From Xylophilus sp. Leaf220 (lineage in GTDB: Bacteria > Pseudomonadota > Gammaproteobacteria > Burkholderiales > Burkholderiaceae_C), in NCBI RefSeq assembly GCF_001421705.1, contig NZ_LMKO01000023.1, forward strand, positions 170,639 through 234,638: a stretch of DNA of 64,000 nt, written 5' to 3'. Positions 26,557 to 36,205 of the stretch are shown here, one piece after another. Under the pieces are notes generated by a model, which worked only from the letters and a program-made list of their open reading frames with translations, ran no database searches and had not been told where the DNA came from. Position numbers and translations under genes: made by a program. Position 1 is the stretch's first letter, and every line of letters starts with the position of its first letter.

Positions 26557-27876
26557 TCAGGCGCCTGGCGAGGTCTTGAAATTCGCCTTTTTCAGCAGCG
26601 ATTCGTACTGCTGGGACATCAGATAGTTCTGCACCTGGGCCATGAAGTCCATCGTGACGACCACGATGATCAGCAGCGAGGTACCGCCGAAGTAGAACGG
26701 CACGTTGTACTTCAGGATCAGGAACTCAGGCAGCAAGCACACGAAGGTGATGTAGACCGCACCTGCCAGCGTCAGGCGCACCAGGATCTTGTCGATGTAG
26801 CGCGCCGTCTGGTCGCCCGGCCGGATGCCCGGGATGAAGGCACCGCTCTTCTTCAGGTTGTCCGCCGTCTCGCGGCTGTTGAACACCAGCGCCGTGTAGA
26901 AGAAGCAGAAGAACACGATGGCGGTGGCGTAGAGCAGCACGTAGATCGGCTGGCCCGGCGTCAGCGCACCCGAGATGTCCTTCAGCCAGCGCATCGAATC
27001 GCCCGCGCTGAACCAGTTCACCACGGTGGCCGGCAGCAGGATGATCGACGAGGCGAAGATCGGCGGGATCACGCCGGCCATGTTCAGCTTCAGCGGCAGG
27101 TGCGACGACTGGCCACCGTAGACCTTGTTGCCCACCTGACGCCGCGCATAGTTCACCAGGATCTTGCGCTGTCCCCGCTCCACGAACACCACGAAGTAGG
27201 TGACCAGGGCCACGACCAGCAGGATGAAGATGGCCACGACGACGCTCATCGCACCGGTGCGCACCAGCTCGAACAGACCGCCCATCGCATTGGGCAGGCC
27301 CGCAGCGATGCCGGCGAATATCAGGATCGAGATGCCGTTGCCCAGGCCACGCTCGGTGATCTGCTCGCCCAGCCACATCAGGAACATCGTGCCGGCCGTG
27401 AGGCTCACCACCGCCGTCATGCGAAAGCCGAGGCCAGGGCTCAAAACGAGTCCGGCGGAGCTTTCCAGCGCGACCGCGATACCGAAGGACTGGAACAATG
27501 CCAGGCCCAGGGTGCCGTAGCGGGTGTACTGCGTGATCTTGCGGCGGCCGGCTTCGCCTTCCTTCTTCAATTGCTCGAAGGAGGGAAGGACGTAGCCCAG
27601 CAGCTGCATGATGATCGATGCCGAGATGTACGGCATGATCCCCAGCGCGAACACGGTGAAACGCGACAGCGCCCCGCCCGAGAACATGTTGAACAGGTTC
27701 AGGATCCCGCCCTGCTGGCCCTGGAACAGCTGCTGGAGCTGCGCCGGGTCGATGCCGGGAACGGGAATGTGGGCGCCGACACGGTAGACGACGAGCGCCA
27801 ACAGCAGAAACACGAGCCGACGGCGCAGATCGCCGAACTTGCCGGTCTTCGCGATGGTTGCTGCGCTAGTGGCCAC
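26557..27876 (-). CDS. secY: Protein translocase subunit SecY
   Basis: Central pore subunit of the Sec translocon, 439 residues with ten membrane segments. Landmarks are the N-terminal [19 protein letters not shown], the plug/TM2 region [37 protein letters not shown] and the cytoplasmic C5/C6 loops with [21 protein letters not shown] (patterns read in segments). The start codon is GTG. It lies at the end of the spc operon, 58 bases after rplO. Confidence 0.98.
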   Translation of the reverse strand: MATSAATIAKTGKFGDLRRRLVFLLLALVVYRVGAHIPVPGIDPAQLQQLFQGQQGGILNLFNMFSGGALSRFTVFALGIMPYISASIIMQLLGYVLPSFEQLKKEGEAGRRKITQYTRYGTLGLALFQSFGIAVALESSAGLVLSPGLGFRMTAVVSLTAGTMFLMWLGEQITERGLGNGISILIFAGIAAGLPNAMGGLFELVRTGAMSVVVAIFILLVVALVTYFVVFVERGQRKILVNYARRQVGNKVYGGQSSHLPLKLNMAGVIPPIFASSIILLPATVVNWFSAGDSMRWLKDISGALTPGQPIYVLLYATAIVFFCFFYTALVFNSRETADNLKKSGAFIPGIRPGDQTARYIDKILVRLTLAGAVYITFVCLLPEFLILKYNVPFYFGGTSLLIIVVVTMDFMAQVQNYLMSQQYESLLKKANFKTSPGA

Positions 27877-27934
27877 TGCTGAACTCTTTCAACGTATGCG
27901 TCAAGATGGGATGCCGGACTGCTTCAGGTCGCAC

Positions 27935-28366
27935 TCAGGCGAAGCTGCCGCCTGCTGCTTCGATCGCGGTCTTGGCACCTGCGGTGGCACCCACGCCGGT
28001 CAGCTTGACGGACTTCGTCAGCGAACCGGTGTTGATGACCTTCACCACGCGGGCCAGCTGGCCGACGAGGCCGGCTTGCTTGAGCGACAGCACGTCCACT
28101 TCGGCCAGGCCGAGCTGCTCGAGAGCGGCCAGGGTGACTTCTGCGTTGTACTTGAGGGTCTGCGACTTGAAGCCGCGCTTCGGCAGACGGCGCTGCAGAG
28201 GCATTTGACCGCCTTCGAAGCCCACCTTGTGGTAGCCGCCCGCGCGGGACTTCTGACCCTTGTGGCCGCGACCTGCGGTCTTGCCGATACCGGAGCCGAT
28301 ACCGCGGCCTACACGGCGCTTGGCGTGCTTGGCGCCGGCTGCCGGCTTGATGCCATTGAGTTCCAT
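27935..28366 (-). CDS. rplO: Ribosomal protein uL15
   Basis: 143 residues. The glycine/arginine/lysine-rich N-terminal arm ([30 protein letters not shown]) and the globular C-terminal domain are typical. It lies 12 bases downstream of rpmD. Confidence 0.97.
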   Translation of the reverse strand: MELNGIKPAAGAKHAKRRVGRGIGSGIGKTAGRGHKGQKSRAGGYHKVGFEGGQMPLQRRLPKRGFKSQTLKYNAEVTLAALEQLGLAEVDVLSLKQAGLVGQLARVVKVINTGSLTKSVKLTGVGATAGAKTAIEAAGGSFA

Positions 28367-28378
28367 GTCTTGCCTCTG

Positions 28379-28561
28379 TTAGAGCACTTTGACCAGATAA
28401 CTGATCTTGTTGATCATGCCGCGAACTTCGGGGCTGTCCTGGAGCTCGCTCACGCTGTTGAGCTTGCGCAGGCCCAGACCGCGAACGGTGGCGCGATGCG
28501 ATTCCTTGGTGCCGATGGGGCTGCGCACCAGCTGCACCTTGACGGTTTGTTGCGTCGTCAT
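28379..28561 (-). CDS. rpmD: Ribosomal protein uL30
   Basis: 60 residues, full length. [20 protein letters not shown] and the conserved LGLRKLNS segment identify L30. The ATG at 28561 was chosen; an upstream open stretch of 31 codons is the overlapping shadow of rpsE. It lies between rpsE and rplO with 12-13 base gaps. Confidence 0.97.
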   Translation of the reverse strand: MTTQQTVKVQLVRSPIGTKESHRATVRGLGLRKLNSVSELQDSPEVRGMINKISYLVKVL

Positions 28562-28574
28562 ATCGTTACTCCGG

Positions 28575-29096
28575 TCAGGCGGTGAAGATTTCTTCGACCG
28601 ACTTGCCGCGCTTGGCTGCCACTTCGGAGGCCGTCGTCGACTTGACGAGGGCATCGAAGGTCGCGCGGACCATGTTGTAGGGGTTCGAAGAGCCGTGGCT
28701 CTTGGCGACCACGTCCGTCACGCCGAGCACTTCGAACACTGCGCGCATCGGGCCGCCGGCGATGATGCCGGTACCCTTGGGTGCCGGTGCCAGGAACACG
28801 TTGGCAGCGCCGTGGTGACCCGTCACCTGGTGGTGCAGCGTACCGTTCTTCAGCGAAACCTTCTTCAGGTTGCGACGGGCTTCTTCCATCGCCTTCTGAA
28901 CGGCAGCAGGCACTTCCTTGGACTTGCCCTTGCCGAAACCGACGCGGCCATCGCCGTCGCCGACCACGGTCAACGCGGCGAAACCGAGGATTCGGCCGCC
29001 CTTGACGACCTTGGTGACGCGGTTGACCGCGATCATCTTCTCGCGCAAACCGTCGTCTTGGCCTTCGGTCTGCACTTTGGGTTGAAACTTAGCCAT
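28575..29096 (-). CDS. rpsE: Ribosomal protein uS5
   Basis: 173 residues. S5 double-stranded-RNA-binding N-domain with [16 protein letters not shown] and [16 protein letters not shown]-domain with [18 protein letters not shown] and [18 protein letters not shown]. Essential for decoding fidelity. It lies between rplR and rpmD. Confidence 0.98.
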   Translation of the reverse strand: MAKFQPKVQTEGQDDGLREKMIAVNRVTKVVKGGRILGFAALTVVGDGDGRVGFGKGKSKEVPAAVQKAMEEARRNLKKVSLKNGTLHHQVTGHHGAANVFLAPAPKGTGIIAGGPMRAVFEVLGVTDVVAKSHGSSNPYNMVRATFDALVKSTTASEVAAKRGKSVEEIFTA

Positions 29097-29114
29097 GATG
29101 TTCTTCCGTCGTGC

Positions 29115-29483
29115 TTAGAACTGCAGACCCGCTTCGCGGGCAGCGTCAGCCAGCGCCTTGACGCGGCCGTGGTAGGCGAAACCGGCGCGGTCGAAGGCAA
29201 CCTTCTCCACACCGGCGGCTTTCGCCTTCTCGGCGATGCGCTTGCCGATGGCGGTGGCAGCAGCGGCGTTGCCGCCCTTGCCTTCGCCACCCAGCGACGT
29301 GCGAACTTCCGCTTCTGCCGTGGAGGCCGATGCCAGCACCTGGGTGCCGTCGCCGGAGATCACGGTTGCGTAGATGTGTTGGTTCGTGCGGTTCACGGTC
29401 AAACGTGCCACGCCCTGGTTCGCGATGCGAATGCGGGTCTGGCGCGAACGACGGAGACGCTGCTCTTTCTTGGTCAAAGACAT
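29115..29483 (-). CDS. rplR: Ribosomal protein uL18
   Basis: 122 residues, 5S-rRNA-binding protein. Landmarks are the basic N-terminal arm [31 protein letters not shown]-like [14 protein letters not shown], and the C-terminus [23 protein letters not shown]. Confidence 0.98.
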   Translation of the reverse strand: MSLTKKEQRLRRSRQTRIRIANQGVARLTVNRTNQHIYATVISGDGTQVLASASTAEAEVRTSLGGEGKGGNAAAATAIGKRIAEKAKAAGVEKVAFDRAGFAYHGRVKALADAAREAGLQF

Positions 29484-29494
29484 GCTGCGGCTCC

Positions 29495-30028
29495 TTACTT
29501 CTTCTTGGTTTCTTTGATCGTGATCTTCTCATCCGAATAACGGATGCCCTTGCCCTTGTACGGCTCGGGAGGACGGACCGCGCGGATTTCCGCTGCGATC
29601 TGACCGACGCGCTGGCGGTCGGCGCCCTTGATCAGGACCTCGGTGGGGGTCGGGGTGGTCACCGTGATGCCGGCGGGCATCTCGATGTTGACAGGGTGCG
29701 AGTAGCCGACCGTCAGGTTCAGCTTCGTGCCCTGGGCGGCGGCCTTGTAGCCCACGCCGACCAGCGACAGCTTCTTCTCGAAACCCTTGCTGACGCCGAC
29801 CACCATGTTGTTGACGAGCTGGCGCAGCGTGCCGCTCATGGCGTTCGCTTCGCGGGACTCGTTGGCAGGCTCGAAACTGAGCTTGCCGTCTTGGTTGGTC
29901 ACCTTGACCAATGCATTGGCGTGCTGGAACAGCGAACCGCCCGTGCCTTTGACATTGATCTGGTCATCCTTGATCGACACATCCACACCTTGTGGGATGG
30001 CGACCGGCATTTTTCCTACGCGGGACAT
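29495..30028 (-). CDS. rplF: Ribosomal protein uL6
   Basis: 177 residues with the two repeated L6 folds. The N-terminus [19 protein letters not shown] and the conserved C-terminal [15 protein letters not shown] signature are present. It lies between rpsH and rplR. Confidence 0.98.
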   Translation of the reverse strand: MSRVGKMPVAIPQGVDVSIKDDQINVKGTGGSLFQHANALVKVTNQDGKLSFEPANESREANAMSGTLRQLVNNMVVGVSKGFEKKLSLVGVGYKAAAQGTKLNLTVGYSHPVNIEMPAGITVTTPTPTEVLIKGADRQRVGQIAAEIRAVRPPEPYKGKGIRYSDEKITIKETKKK

Positions 30029-30051
30029 TTCGTTTTCTCCTCGATGCCGCT

Positions 30052-30447
30052 TTAAGCCACGTAGCAGAGCACTTCGCCACCGATACCGGTAGCGCGCGCC
30101 TTGCGATCGGTCATCACGCCCTGCGGGGTCGTGACGATGGCAACGCCCAGGCCGTTCTGGACCTGGGGAATGGAGTCGCGGCCCTTGTAGACGCGAAGAC
30201 CAGGACGGCTGACGCGCTCGATACGTTCGATGACCGGACGGCCAGCGTAGTACTTGAGGGCGATCTCGAGCTCGGTCTTGTTGCCTTCGCTCTTGAGTTG
30301 GAAGCCGTCGATGTAACCCTCGTCCTTCAGGACTTGTGCGATCGCAATCTTCACCTTGGAAGAAGGCACGGAAACGGAGGCCTTGGCCACCATCTGTGCA
30401 TTGCGGATGCGGGTCAGCAGGTCGGCGATGGGATCACTCATGCTCAT
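30052..30447 (-). CDS. rpsH: Ribosomal protein uS8
   Basis: 131 residues from the first ATG; a second ATG two codons later (30441) gives the more usual [16 protein letters not shown] start. The C-terminal signature [18 protein letters not shown] is intact. In E. coli S8 autoregulates the spc operon by binding a site near the start of rplE. No comparison of that site was possible here. Confidence 0.97.
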   Translation of the reverse strand: MSMSDPIADLLTRIRNAQMVAKASVSVPSSKVKIAIAQVLKDEGYIDGFQLKSEGNKTELEIALKYYAGRPVIERIERVSRPGLRVYKGRDSIPQVQNGLGVAIVTTPQGVMTDRKARATGIGGEVLCYVA

Positions 30448-30467
30448 GTTGAATATCTCCTACCTGC

Positions 30468-30773
30468 TTACCAGCTGGCCTTGGTGATGCCGGGAATGTC
30501 ACCGGCGAATGCCAGTTCACGGATCTTGGCGCGTGCCAGGCCGAATTGACGGAACGTGCCGCGAGGGCGACCGGTGATCGCGCAGCGGTTGCGCTGGCGG
30601 GTCGGGTTCGCATTGCGGGGAATCTTCTGCATCGCCACGCGAGCCGCGAAACGGTCTTCGTCACTCAGCTTGACGTCGTTGGCGATCGCCTTCAGCTCGG
30701 CGAGCTTGGGAGCGTACTTGGCTGCCAGTTTTTCGCGCTTCAGTTCGCGCTGGATCAAAGCTACTTTAGCCAC
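30468..30773 (-). CDS. rpsN: Ribosomal protein uS14 (long, zinc-free form)
   Basis: 101 residues. The long form without the CxxC zinc pairs; the conserved core is [20 protein letters not shown]. The start is GTG, with GAGGT just upstream and the frame conserved only from there ([20 protein letters not shown]). The rplE stop lies eight bases before the start and abuts the ribosome site, suggesting coupled translation. Confidence 0.97.
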   Translation of the reverse strand: MAKVALIQRELKREKLAAKYAPKLAELKAIANDVKLSDEDRFAARVAMQKIPRNANPTRQRNRCAITGRPRGTFRQFGLARAKIRELAFAGDIPGITKASW

Positions 30774-30781
30774 ACGACACC

Positions 30782-31321
30782 TCAGTTCTTGAACGGGAAA
30801 CGGAAGCCGGCCAGAAGCGCCTTGGCTTCTTCGTCGGTCTTTGCCGTGGTGGTGATGCTGATGTTCAGACCACGGAGCGCGTCGACCTTGTCGTACTCGA
30901 TTTCCGGGAAAATGATCTGTTCTTTCACACCGATGTTGTAGTTGCCGCGACCGTCGAATGCACGGCCGGAGATACCACGGAAGTCGCGGACGCGGGGCAG
31001 TGCCACGGTCACGAAACGGTCCAGGAACTCGTACATCTGGATGCCGCGCAGGGTCACCATGCAACCGATGGCCTGGCCTTCGCGGATCTTGAAACCGGCG
31101 ATAGCCTTCTTGGCCTTGGTCACGACGGGCTTCTGGCCGGCGATCTTGGTCAGGTCGGCCACTGCGTTGTCCATGACCTTCTTGTCGGAGACTGCTTCGC
31201 TCACGCCCATGTTGAGCGTGATCTTCGTCAGACGCGGAACCTGCATCGGCGAGGTGTAGCCGAACTTTTCGGTCAGGTCTTTCGCGATCTTTTCGCGGTA
31301 GTACTGTTGGAGTCGTGCCAT
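30782..31321 (-). CDS. rplE: Ribosomal protein uL5
   Basis: 179 residues, 5S-rRNA-binding. Landmarks are [21 protein letters not shown], the [16 protein letters not shown] motif and the C-terminal [20 protein letters not shown]. It lies 11 bases after rplX. Confidence 0.98.
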   Translation of the reverse strand: MARLQQYYREKIAKDLTEKFGYTSPMQVPRLTKITLNMGVSEAVSDKKVMDNAVADLTKIAGQKPVVTKAKKAIAGFKIREGQAIGCMVTLRGIQMYEFLDRFVTVALPRVRDFRGISGRAFDGRGNYNIGVKEQIIFPEIEYDKVDALRGLNISITTTAKTDEEAKALLAGFRFPFKN

Positions 31322-31332
31322 GTCTTTAACCC

Positions 31333-31653
31333 TCAGGCCAACTTGATTTCGTCGCCGCTGGACTTGAAGACGCGAACGCGCTTTCCGTCAGCTTGCAGCT
31401 TGATGCCGACGCGGTCGGCCTTGCCGGTGGCGGCATTGAAGATCGCCACGTTCGACTGGTGGATCGGCATGGACTTCTCCACGATGCCGCCCGTCGTACC
31501 CTTCATGGGGTTCGGCTTGGTATGCTTCTTGACGACGTTGATGCCGTCGATGAGGACGTACGAGTCGTCCTTGCGGGCCGTGACCGTGCCGCGCTTGCCC
31601 TTGTCGCGCCCGGTGAGCACGATGACTTCGTCGCCTGAGCGAATCTTGTTCAT
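31333..31653 (-). CDS. rplX: Ribosomal protein uL24
   Basis: 106 residues. The KOW motif is near the N-terminus ([19 protein letters not shown]), with the central [19 protein letters not shown]. It is one of the assembly-initiating proteins of the 50S subunit. It lies 18 bases after rplN. Confidence 0.98.
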   Translation of the reverse strand: MNKIRSGDEVIVLTGRDKGKRGTVTARKDDSYVLIDGINVVKKHTKPNPMKGTTGGIVEKSMPIHQSNVAIFNAATGKADRVGIKLQADGKRVRVFKSSGDEIKLA

Positions 31654-31671
31654 ATCGCGTCCTGGATCGGG

Positions 31672-32040
31672 TTAGAGAACTTCGGGAGCCAGGGACACGA
31701 TCTTCATGAACTTTTCGGTGCGCAGTTCACGCGTCACCGGTCCGAAGATGCGGGTGCCGATCGGCTCCAGCTTGGCATTGAGCAGCACGGCGGCATTGCC
31801 GTCGAACTTGACCAGGGAGCCGTCGCCGCGGCGGATGCCCTTGGCGGTACGGACGACCACTGCACTGTAGATCTCGCCTTTCTTGACGCGACCACGGGGA
31901 GCGGCTTCCTTGATGCTCACCTTGATGATGTCGCCCACGCTCGCGTAGCGACGCTTGGAACCGCCCAGCACCTTGATGCACAGCACGGACTTTGCGCCGG
32001 TGTTGTCGGCGACTTCCAACCGGGATTCTGTTTGGATCAT
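31672..32040 (-). CDS. rplN: Ribosomal protein uL14, first gene of this spc cluster
   Basis: 122 residues. [17 protein letters not shown] is the invariant start, fixing the ATG at 32040 with GGGAA just upstream. Other landmarks are [18 protein letters not shown] and [13 protein letters not shown]. The usual upstream neighbour rpsQ and the S10 operon are absent; the gene upstream is glpD. Its promoter and leader therefore lie in the 178-base gap to glpD. Confidence 0.98.
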   Translation of the reverse strand: MIQTESRLEVADNTGAKSVLCIKVLGGSKRRYASVGDIIKVSIKEAAPRGRVKKGEIYSAVVVRTAKGIRRGDGSLVKFDGNAAVLLNAKLEPIGTRIFGPVTRELRTEKFMKIVSLAPEVL

Positions 32041-32066
32041 TTCGTTATTCCCAACTTGCACCGAAA

Positions 32067-32096
32067 CGCGGCAGGCACCGGAGGCGCCTCGCCGCG
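32067..32096 (-). promoter_or_regulatory. Strong hairpin in the rplN leader
   Basis: On the minus-strand RNA CGCGGC-GA-GGCGCC-UCC-GGUGCC-U-GCCGCG folds into two stacked 6-bp helices with one G-U pair and a small internal bulge, about 27 bases before the rplN ATG. There is no U-run, so termination is unlikely. A ribosomal-protein control site is possible. Confidence 0.5.
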
Positions 32097-32193
32097 AGTC
32101 GATCAGTCTTGGGCCCGTCGTCCACGCAATGAAACCATTTCACTGCGCTTGAGCTGGGCAAGATGTTTTCGCCTTTTGAAAGCGAAGCCCGCG

Positions 32194-32222
32194 ATTTTGG
32201 CAGTTGCCTACGGGGTTGTCAA
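32194..32222 (-). promoter_or_regulatory. Sigma-70 promoter of the spc operon
   Basis: On the minus strand TTGACA (32222-32217, perfect -35), a 17-base spacer, then CAAAAT (32199-32194, four of six matches). The -35 box overlaps the glpD stop codon. The expected transcript leader is about 145 bases. Confidence 0.65.
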
Positions 32223-33844
32223 GCGGCTGCGCTGCCGGACTTGCCCTTGTCGCCGGAAAAGTCGATGTACTGGCCCGTCAGCGCGACGAAATCCTCTAGC
32301 GCAGACGACGGCACGCCTTCCTCGGCCAGCAGCGCGGCCACGCGGGGCGCCAGCTGCGCCGCCAGGCGCGCGTCGAGGAACAGCAGGCGGGAGCGGCGCG
32401 CGAGCACGTCTTCCACCGTGCGGGCGTATTCGAAGCGGGCGGCGAAGCGCACCATCGCCTCGCTCAGGCCCGGCGCCAGCCACGCATCGGCGCCCGGCAG
32501 GGCCGAGACCGCCGCGCCCTCGTCGCCGTAGCTGTGCAGCCCCGGCGCATCACTCATCTTGTGGCGGAGTTGCGACACCTGCGGTGCGCCGACCAGCGGA
32601 AGGTGCTCGGTGGCGCCTGCGGGGGTGGCGGCGATCAGGCCAGCGTCGGCGCAGCTCTTCAGCACGTCCTCGGCCATGGCGCGGTAGGTGGTCCACTTGC
32701 CGCCGGTCACCGTGACCAGCCCGCTCTTGCTGGTGAGCACCGTGTGCTCCCGGCTGATCGCCTTGGTGTTGGCGCCGTCGTCGTCCTGCGGCTTGACCAG
32801 CGGCCGCAGGCCGACCCAGGTGCTGCGCACGTCGCCGCGCTGCGGCGCCTTGCGCAGGTAGCGGGCGGATTCGCCGAGGATGAAGGCGATCTCTTCCTCG
32901 AACGGCCGGGGCTCGCGGACGATGTCGTCGCGCGGGGTGTCGGTGGTGCCCAGGATGACCTTGCCGAGCCACGGCACCGCGAACAGCACCCGGCCGTCGG
33001 TGGTGCGCGGCACCAGCAGGGCGTGGTCGCCAGGGAAGAACTCTCGGTCGACCACCACGTGCACGCCCTGGCTGGGCGCGATCATCGGCTTGACCGGCTG
33101 GCCGATGTCCTGGCCGTCCTGCTGGCGCAGCGCATCGACCCAGACGCCGGTGGCGTTGACCACGCAGCCGGCGCGCACGTGGAAGCTGCGGCCGCTCTCC
33201 TGGTCCACGCACCGCAGGCCGGCGACCTTGCCGCCCTCGTGCACCAGGGACTGCACCGCGCAGTAGTTGACGACCAGCGCGCCGCGGGCGGCGGCGGTGC
33301 GGGCCAGGGCCAGGGCCAGGCGGGCATCGTCGAACTGGCCGTCCCAGTACTGCACGCCGCCCTTCAGCCCGGTGGCCTGGGCGCCGGGCACGCGCGACAG
33401 CGTCTCGGCCCGGCTCAGGAATTCGGTGCGGCCCAGGCCGCGCTTGCCGGCCAGGGCGTCGTAGAGCTTCAGGCCGATGCCGTAGTACGGCGTCTCCCAG
33501 AAGCGGTAGGAGGGCATCACGAATGGCAGCGGCTGGGCCAGGTGCGGCGCATTCGCCAGCAGCGTGGCCCGCTCGTGCAGGGCCTCCCGCACCAGGGCGA
33601 TGTTGCCCTGGGCCAGGTAGCGCACGCCGCCGTGCACCAGCTTGGTGGCGCGCGACGAGGTGCCCTTGGCGAAGTCGTGCGACTCCAGCAGCACGACCGA
33701 CAGCCCCCGCGCCGCGGCGTCGAGCGCCACACCCAGGCCCGTGGCACCACCGCCCACGACGGCGATGTCGTAGCGGCGGTCTTCGGCCAGCCTGTCGAAC
33801 AGGGCGGCGCGGGGGGTGGGATGCGGCGAAACAGCGTGCGTCAT
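32219..33844 (-). CDS. glpD: Glycerol-3-phosphate dehydrogenase (FAD)
   Basis: Aerobic GlpD, 541 residues, oxidising glycerol 3-phosphate to dihydroxyacetone phosphate at the inner membrane and passing electrons to ubiquinone. The FAD dinucleotide fold is near residues 28-54 (VVGGGATGLGVALDAAARG). Other landmarks are SRATKLVHGGVRYL, CVVNATGVW, PSQGVHVVVD and TVTGGKWTTYRAMAED. It is the last gene of the glpSTPQUV-D series and is separated from glpV by two strong hairpins. Its end carries the spc promoter. Confidence 0.96.
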   Translation of the reverse strand: MTHAVSPHPTPRAALFDRLAEDRRYDIAVVGGGATGLGVALDAAARGLSVVLLESHDFAKGTSSRATKLVHGGVRYLAQGNIALVREALHERATLLANAPHLAQPLPFVMPSYRFWETPYYGIGLKLYDALAGKRGLGRTEFLSRAETLSRVPGAQATGLKGGVQYWDGQFDDARLALALARTAAARGALVVNYCAVQSLVHEGGKVAGLRCVDQESGRSFHVRAGCVVNATGVWVDALRQQDGQDIGQPVKPMIAPSQGVHVVVDREFFPGDHALLVPRTTDGRVLFAVPWLGKVILGTTDTPRDDIVREPRPFEEEIAFILGESARYLRKAPQRGDVRSTWVGLRPLVKPQDDDGANTKAISREHTVLTSKSGLVTVTGGKWTTYRAMAEDVLKSCADAGLIAATPAGATEHLPLVGAPQVSQLRHKMSDAPGLHSYGDEGAAVSALPGADAWLAPGLSEAMVRFAARFEYARTVEDVLARRSRLLFLDARLAAQLAPRVAALLAEEGVPSSALEDFVALTGQYIDFSGDKGKSGSAAA

Positions 33845-33862
33845 GGGGTCTCAGAATCCTTG

Positions 33863-33923
33863 TCCCGCGCACGGCGCGGGAAGTGTGTGGGTGCCGCGCA
33901 GGAATCGTGCCCTGCGCGGCACC
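33863..33923. promoter_or_regulatory. Double hairpin between glpV and glpD
   Basis: Two consecutive perfect stems: TCCCGCGC-ACG-GCGCGGGA (33863-33881) and a 13-bp stem GGTGCCGCGCAGG/CCTGCGCGGCACC with an 8-base loop (33890-33923). There is no T-run. A structure like this after a binding-protein gene can protect the upstream message or lower read-through into glpD (inference). Confidence 0.6.
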
Positions 33924-33939
33924 GGGTGCCGTCAAAGGC

Positions 33940-35673
33940 TCAGCGGACCTTGCCGTCCTTCCAGGCCTGCAGCAGCTTGTCGTAGGCGACGGTCTCGCCC
34001 TTCGGCTTCTCGTTGGGCAGCTTGGCCCACGGCGCGGCGTCGTTGCTCAGCCACTTCGACGGATCGCTCTTGGCGTTGAGCTTCGGTGCGCAGCGGGCCA
34101 TGCCGGCGCGCTGCAGGCGGGACATGACCTGGTCCATTTCCTCGGCCAGGTTGTCCATCGCGGCCTGCGGGGTCTTCTCGCCGGTGACGGCCGTCGCCAC
34201 GTTCTTCCACCAGAGCTGGGCCAGCTTGGGGTAGTCGGGCACGTTGTTGCCGGTCGGCGTCCAGGCCACGCGGGCGGGGCTGCGGTAGAACTCGACCAGG
34301 CCGCCCAGCTTGGGGGCCGCGTCGGTCATGGCCTGCGAGCGGATGTCGGATTCGCGGATCGGCGTGAGGCCGGTCAGCGTCTTCTTCAGCGAGGTGGTCT
34401 TGGCGGTCACGAACTGCGCGTACAGCCAGGCGGCGGCCGTCTTGTTGGCGTCGTGGTCCTTGAAGAAGGTCCAGGAGCCGACGTCCTGGTAGCCGTTCTG
34501 CATGCCGGCCTTCCAGTACGGGCCGTTCGGGCCGGGGGCCATGCGCCACTTGGGCGTGCCGTCGGCGTTGACCACCGGCAGGCCGGGCTTGGTCATGTCG
34601 GCGGTGAAGGCGGTGTACCAGAAGATCTGCTGCGCGACCTGGCCCTGGGCCGGCACCGGGCCGGACTCGCCGAAGGTCATGCCCATGGCTTCCTTGGGCG
34701 CGTACTTCTTCATCCAGTCGATGTACTTGGTGAGCGCGTAGACGGCGGCAGGCGAGTTGGTGGCGCCGCCACGGGAGACGCTGGCGCCCACCGGGGTGCA
34801 CTTGTCGTCGGCCACGCGGATGCCCCATTCGTCGACCGGCATGCCGTTCGGGATGCCCTTGTCGGCGGTGCCGGCCATCGAGAGCCACGCGTCGGTGAAG
34901 CGCCAGCCGAGCGACGGGTCCTTCTTGCCGTAGTCCATGTGGCCGTAGATCGGCTTGCCGTCGATGTTCTTCACGTCGACGCTGAAGAACTCGGCGATGT
35001 CCTCGTAGGCGCTCCAGTTCTGCGGCACGCCCAGGTCGTAGCCGTACTTGGCCTTGAACTTGTCCTGCAGGTCCTTGCGGGCGAACAGGTCGGCGCGGAA
35101 CCAGTACAGGTTTGCGAACTGCTGGTCGGGCAGCTGGTACATCTGGCCGTCGGGCGCGGTGGTGAAGCTGCGGCCGATGAAGTCGTTGATGTCGATGCCG
35201 GGGTTGGTCCACTCCTTGCCCGCGTTGGCCATGTAGTCGGTTAACGACATGATCTTGCCGTAGCGGTAGTGGGTGCCGATCAGGTCCGAGTCGCTGATCC
35301 AGCCGTCGTAGATCGACTTGCCCGACTGCATCGAGGTCTGCAGCTTCTCGACCACGTCGCCTTCCTGGATCAGGTCGTGCTTGACGGTGATGCCGGTGAT
35401 CTCGGTGAAGGCCTTGGCGAGCGTCTTGGATTCGTATTCGTGGGTGGTGAGGGTCTCGGACACGACCGAGATCTCCTTCACGCCCTTGGCCTGCAGCTTC
35501 TTCGCGGCGTCGATGAACCACTTCATCTCGGCCATCTGCTGGTCCTTGCTCAGCGTGGACGGCTGGAACTCGGCGTCGATCCACTTCTTCGCCTCGGGCT
35601 CGCCGGCCCAGGCGGCCTGTCCGGCCACGATGGCGGCGGCGGCGAACGCCAGGGTTGTGTAACGTATTTTCAT
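33940..35673 (-). CDS. glpV: Glycerol ABC importer binding protein
   Basis: Periplasmic binding protein of the GlpSTPQUV glycerol importer, 577 residues, longer than typical sugar-binding proteins, as is usual for GlpV. The signal peptide is residues 1-23 (MKIRYTTLAFAAAAIVAG, cut after AWA). Landmarks are WIDAEFQPSTLSKDQQMAEM, GWISDSDLIGTHYRYGKI, PQNWSAYEDIAEFF and GGATNSPAAVYALTKYIDWM. Assignment rests on protein pattern plus the complete neighbourhood of glycerol genes. Confidence 0.92.
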   Translation of the reverse strand: MKIRYTTLAFAAAAIVAGQAAWAGEPEAKKWIDAEFQPSTLSKDQQMAEMKWFIDAAKKLQAKGVKEISVVSETLTTHEYESKTLAKAFTEITGITVKHDLIQEGDVVEKLQTSMQSGKSIYDGWISDSDLIGTHYRYGKIMSLTDYMANAGKEWTNPGIDINDFIGRSFTTAPDGQMYQLPDQQFANLYWFRADLFARKDLQDKFKAKYGYDLGVPQNWSAYEDIAEFFSVDVKNIDGKPIYGHMDYGKKDPSLGWRFTDAWLSMAGTADKGIPNGMPVDEWGIRVADDKCTPVGASVSRGGATNSPAAVYALTKYIDWMKKYAPKEAMGMTFGESGPVPAQGQVAQQIFWYTAFTADMTKPGLPVVNADGTPKWRMAPGPNGPYWKAGMQNGYQDVGSWTFFKDHDANKTAAAWLYAQFVTAKTTSLKKTLTGLTPIRESDIRSQAMTDAAPKLGGLVEFYRSPARVAWTPTGNNVPDYPKLAQLWWKNVATAVTGEKTPQAAMDNLAEEMDQVMSRLQRAGMARCAPKLNAKSDPSKWLSNDAAPWAKLPNEKPKGETVAYDKLLQAWKDGKVR

Positions 35674-35767
35674 GTTGGTCTCCTCATGTGGACGTCCCCT
35701 GCTGACGTTGCGAACGGCGCCTGCCCCGGGGAACGGGGAGCGGGCTCCGGATGGAAAGGAAATCGTC

Positions 35768-36076
35768 TCAGCCCTTGCGCAGGATCAGCGCCAGCAGCAG
35801 CATCGAGGCGACGAAGCTGTACCAGATCGACGGATCCTCCGGCAGCCCCAGCCGCGCGGCGATCACGCCCGACAGGCCGACGAAGGCCAGGTTGAGATAG
35901 GCCGCGGCCAGCAGGCCGATGAAGAGCCGGTCGCCCCGGGTGGTGGCGATCGGCAGGAACCCGCGGCGCTCGGTGGTGGGCGACTTGATCTCCCACACCG
36001 TCATGCCCGCCAGCATCAGCACGATGCAGCAGAAAAACACGGCGACCGGCGTGGTCCACGCCATCCATTCAAACAT
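35768..36076 (-). CDS. glpU: Small DUF2160 membrane protein of the glycerol importer
   Basis: 102 residues with three hydrophobic segments (about 8-27, 48-68 and 83-99). It belongs to the DUF2160 predicted small integral membrane proteins. In the Rhizobium glycerol transporter the equivalent position, between the permease GlpQ and binding protein GlpV, is held by GlpU of unknown function. The short loop TERRGFLPIATTRGDR faces one side of the membrane. It may stabilise or tune the permease (inference). Confidence 0.85.
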   Translation of the reverse strand: MFEWMAWTTPVAVFFCCIVLMLAGMTVWEIKSPTTERRGFLPIATTRGDRLFIGLLAAAYLNLAFVGLSGVIAARLGLPEDPSIWYSFVASMLLLALILRKG

Positions 36077-36169
36077 TTCTTGGCTCCAGCTGAGGTTCTA
36101 CAGGCAGGTTCAGAAACACCGCGGAACCGGCTGTGCCGGGCCGCAGGTGTTGCCCCCTGCAAGGCGATG

Positions 36170-36201
36170 GGCGAAGGCGCGCAGCGCGCAGCCTGGGGGT
36201 G
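36170..36201 (-). repeat. REP-like element between glpQ and glpU
   Basis: GGCGAAGGCGCGCAGCGCGC followed by AGCCTGGGGG. On the opposite strand it matches the start of the block at 2451-2480 apart from a few substitutions. Confidence 0.55.
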
Positions 36202-36205
36202 TGCA

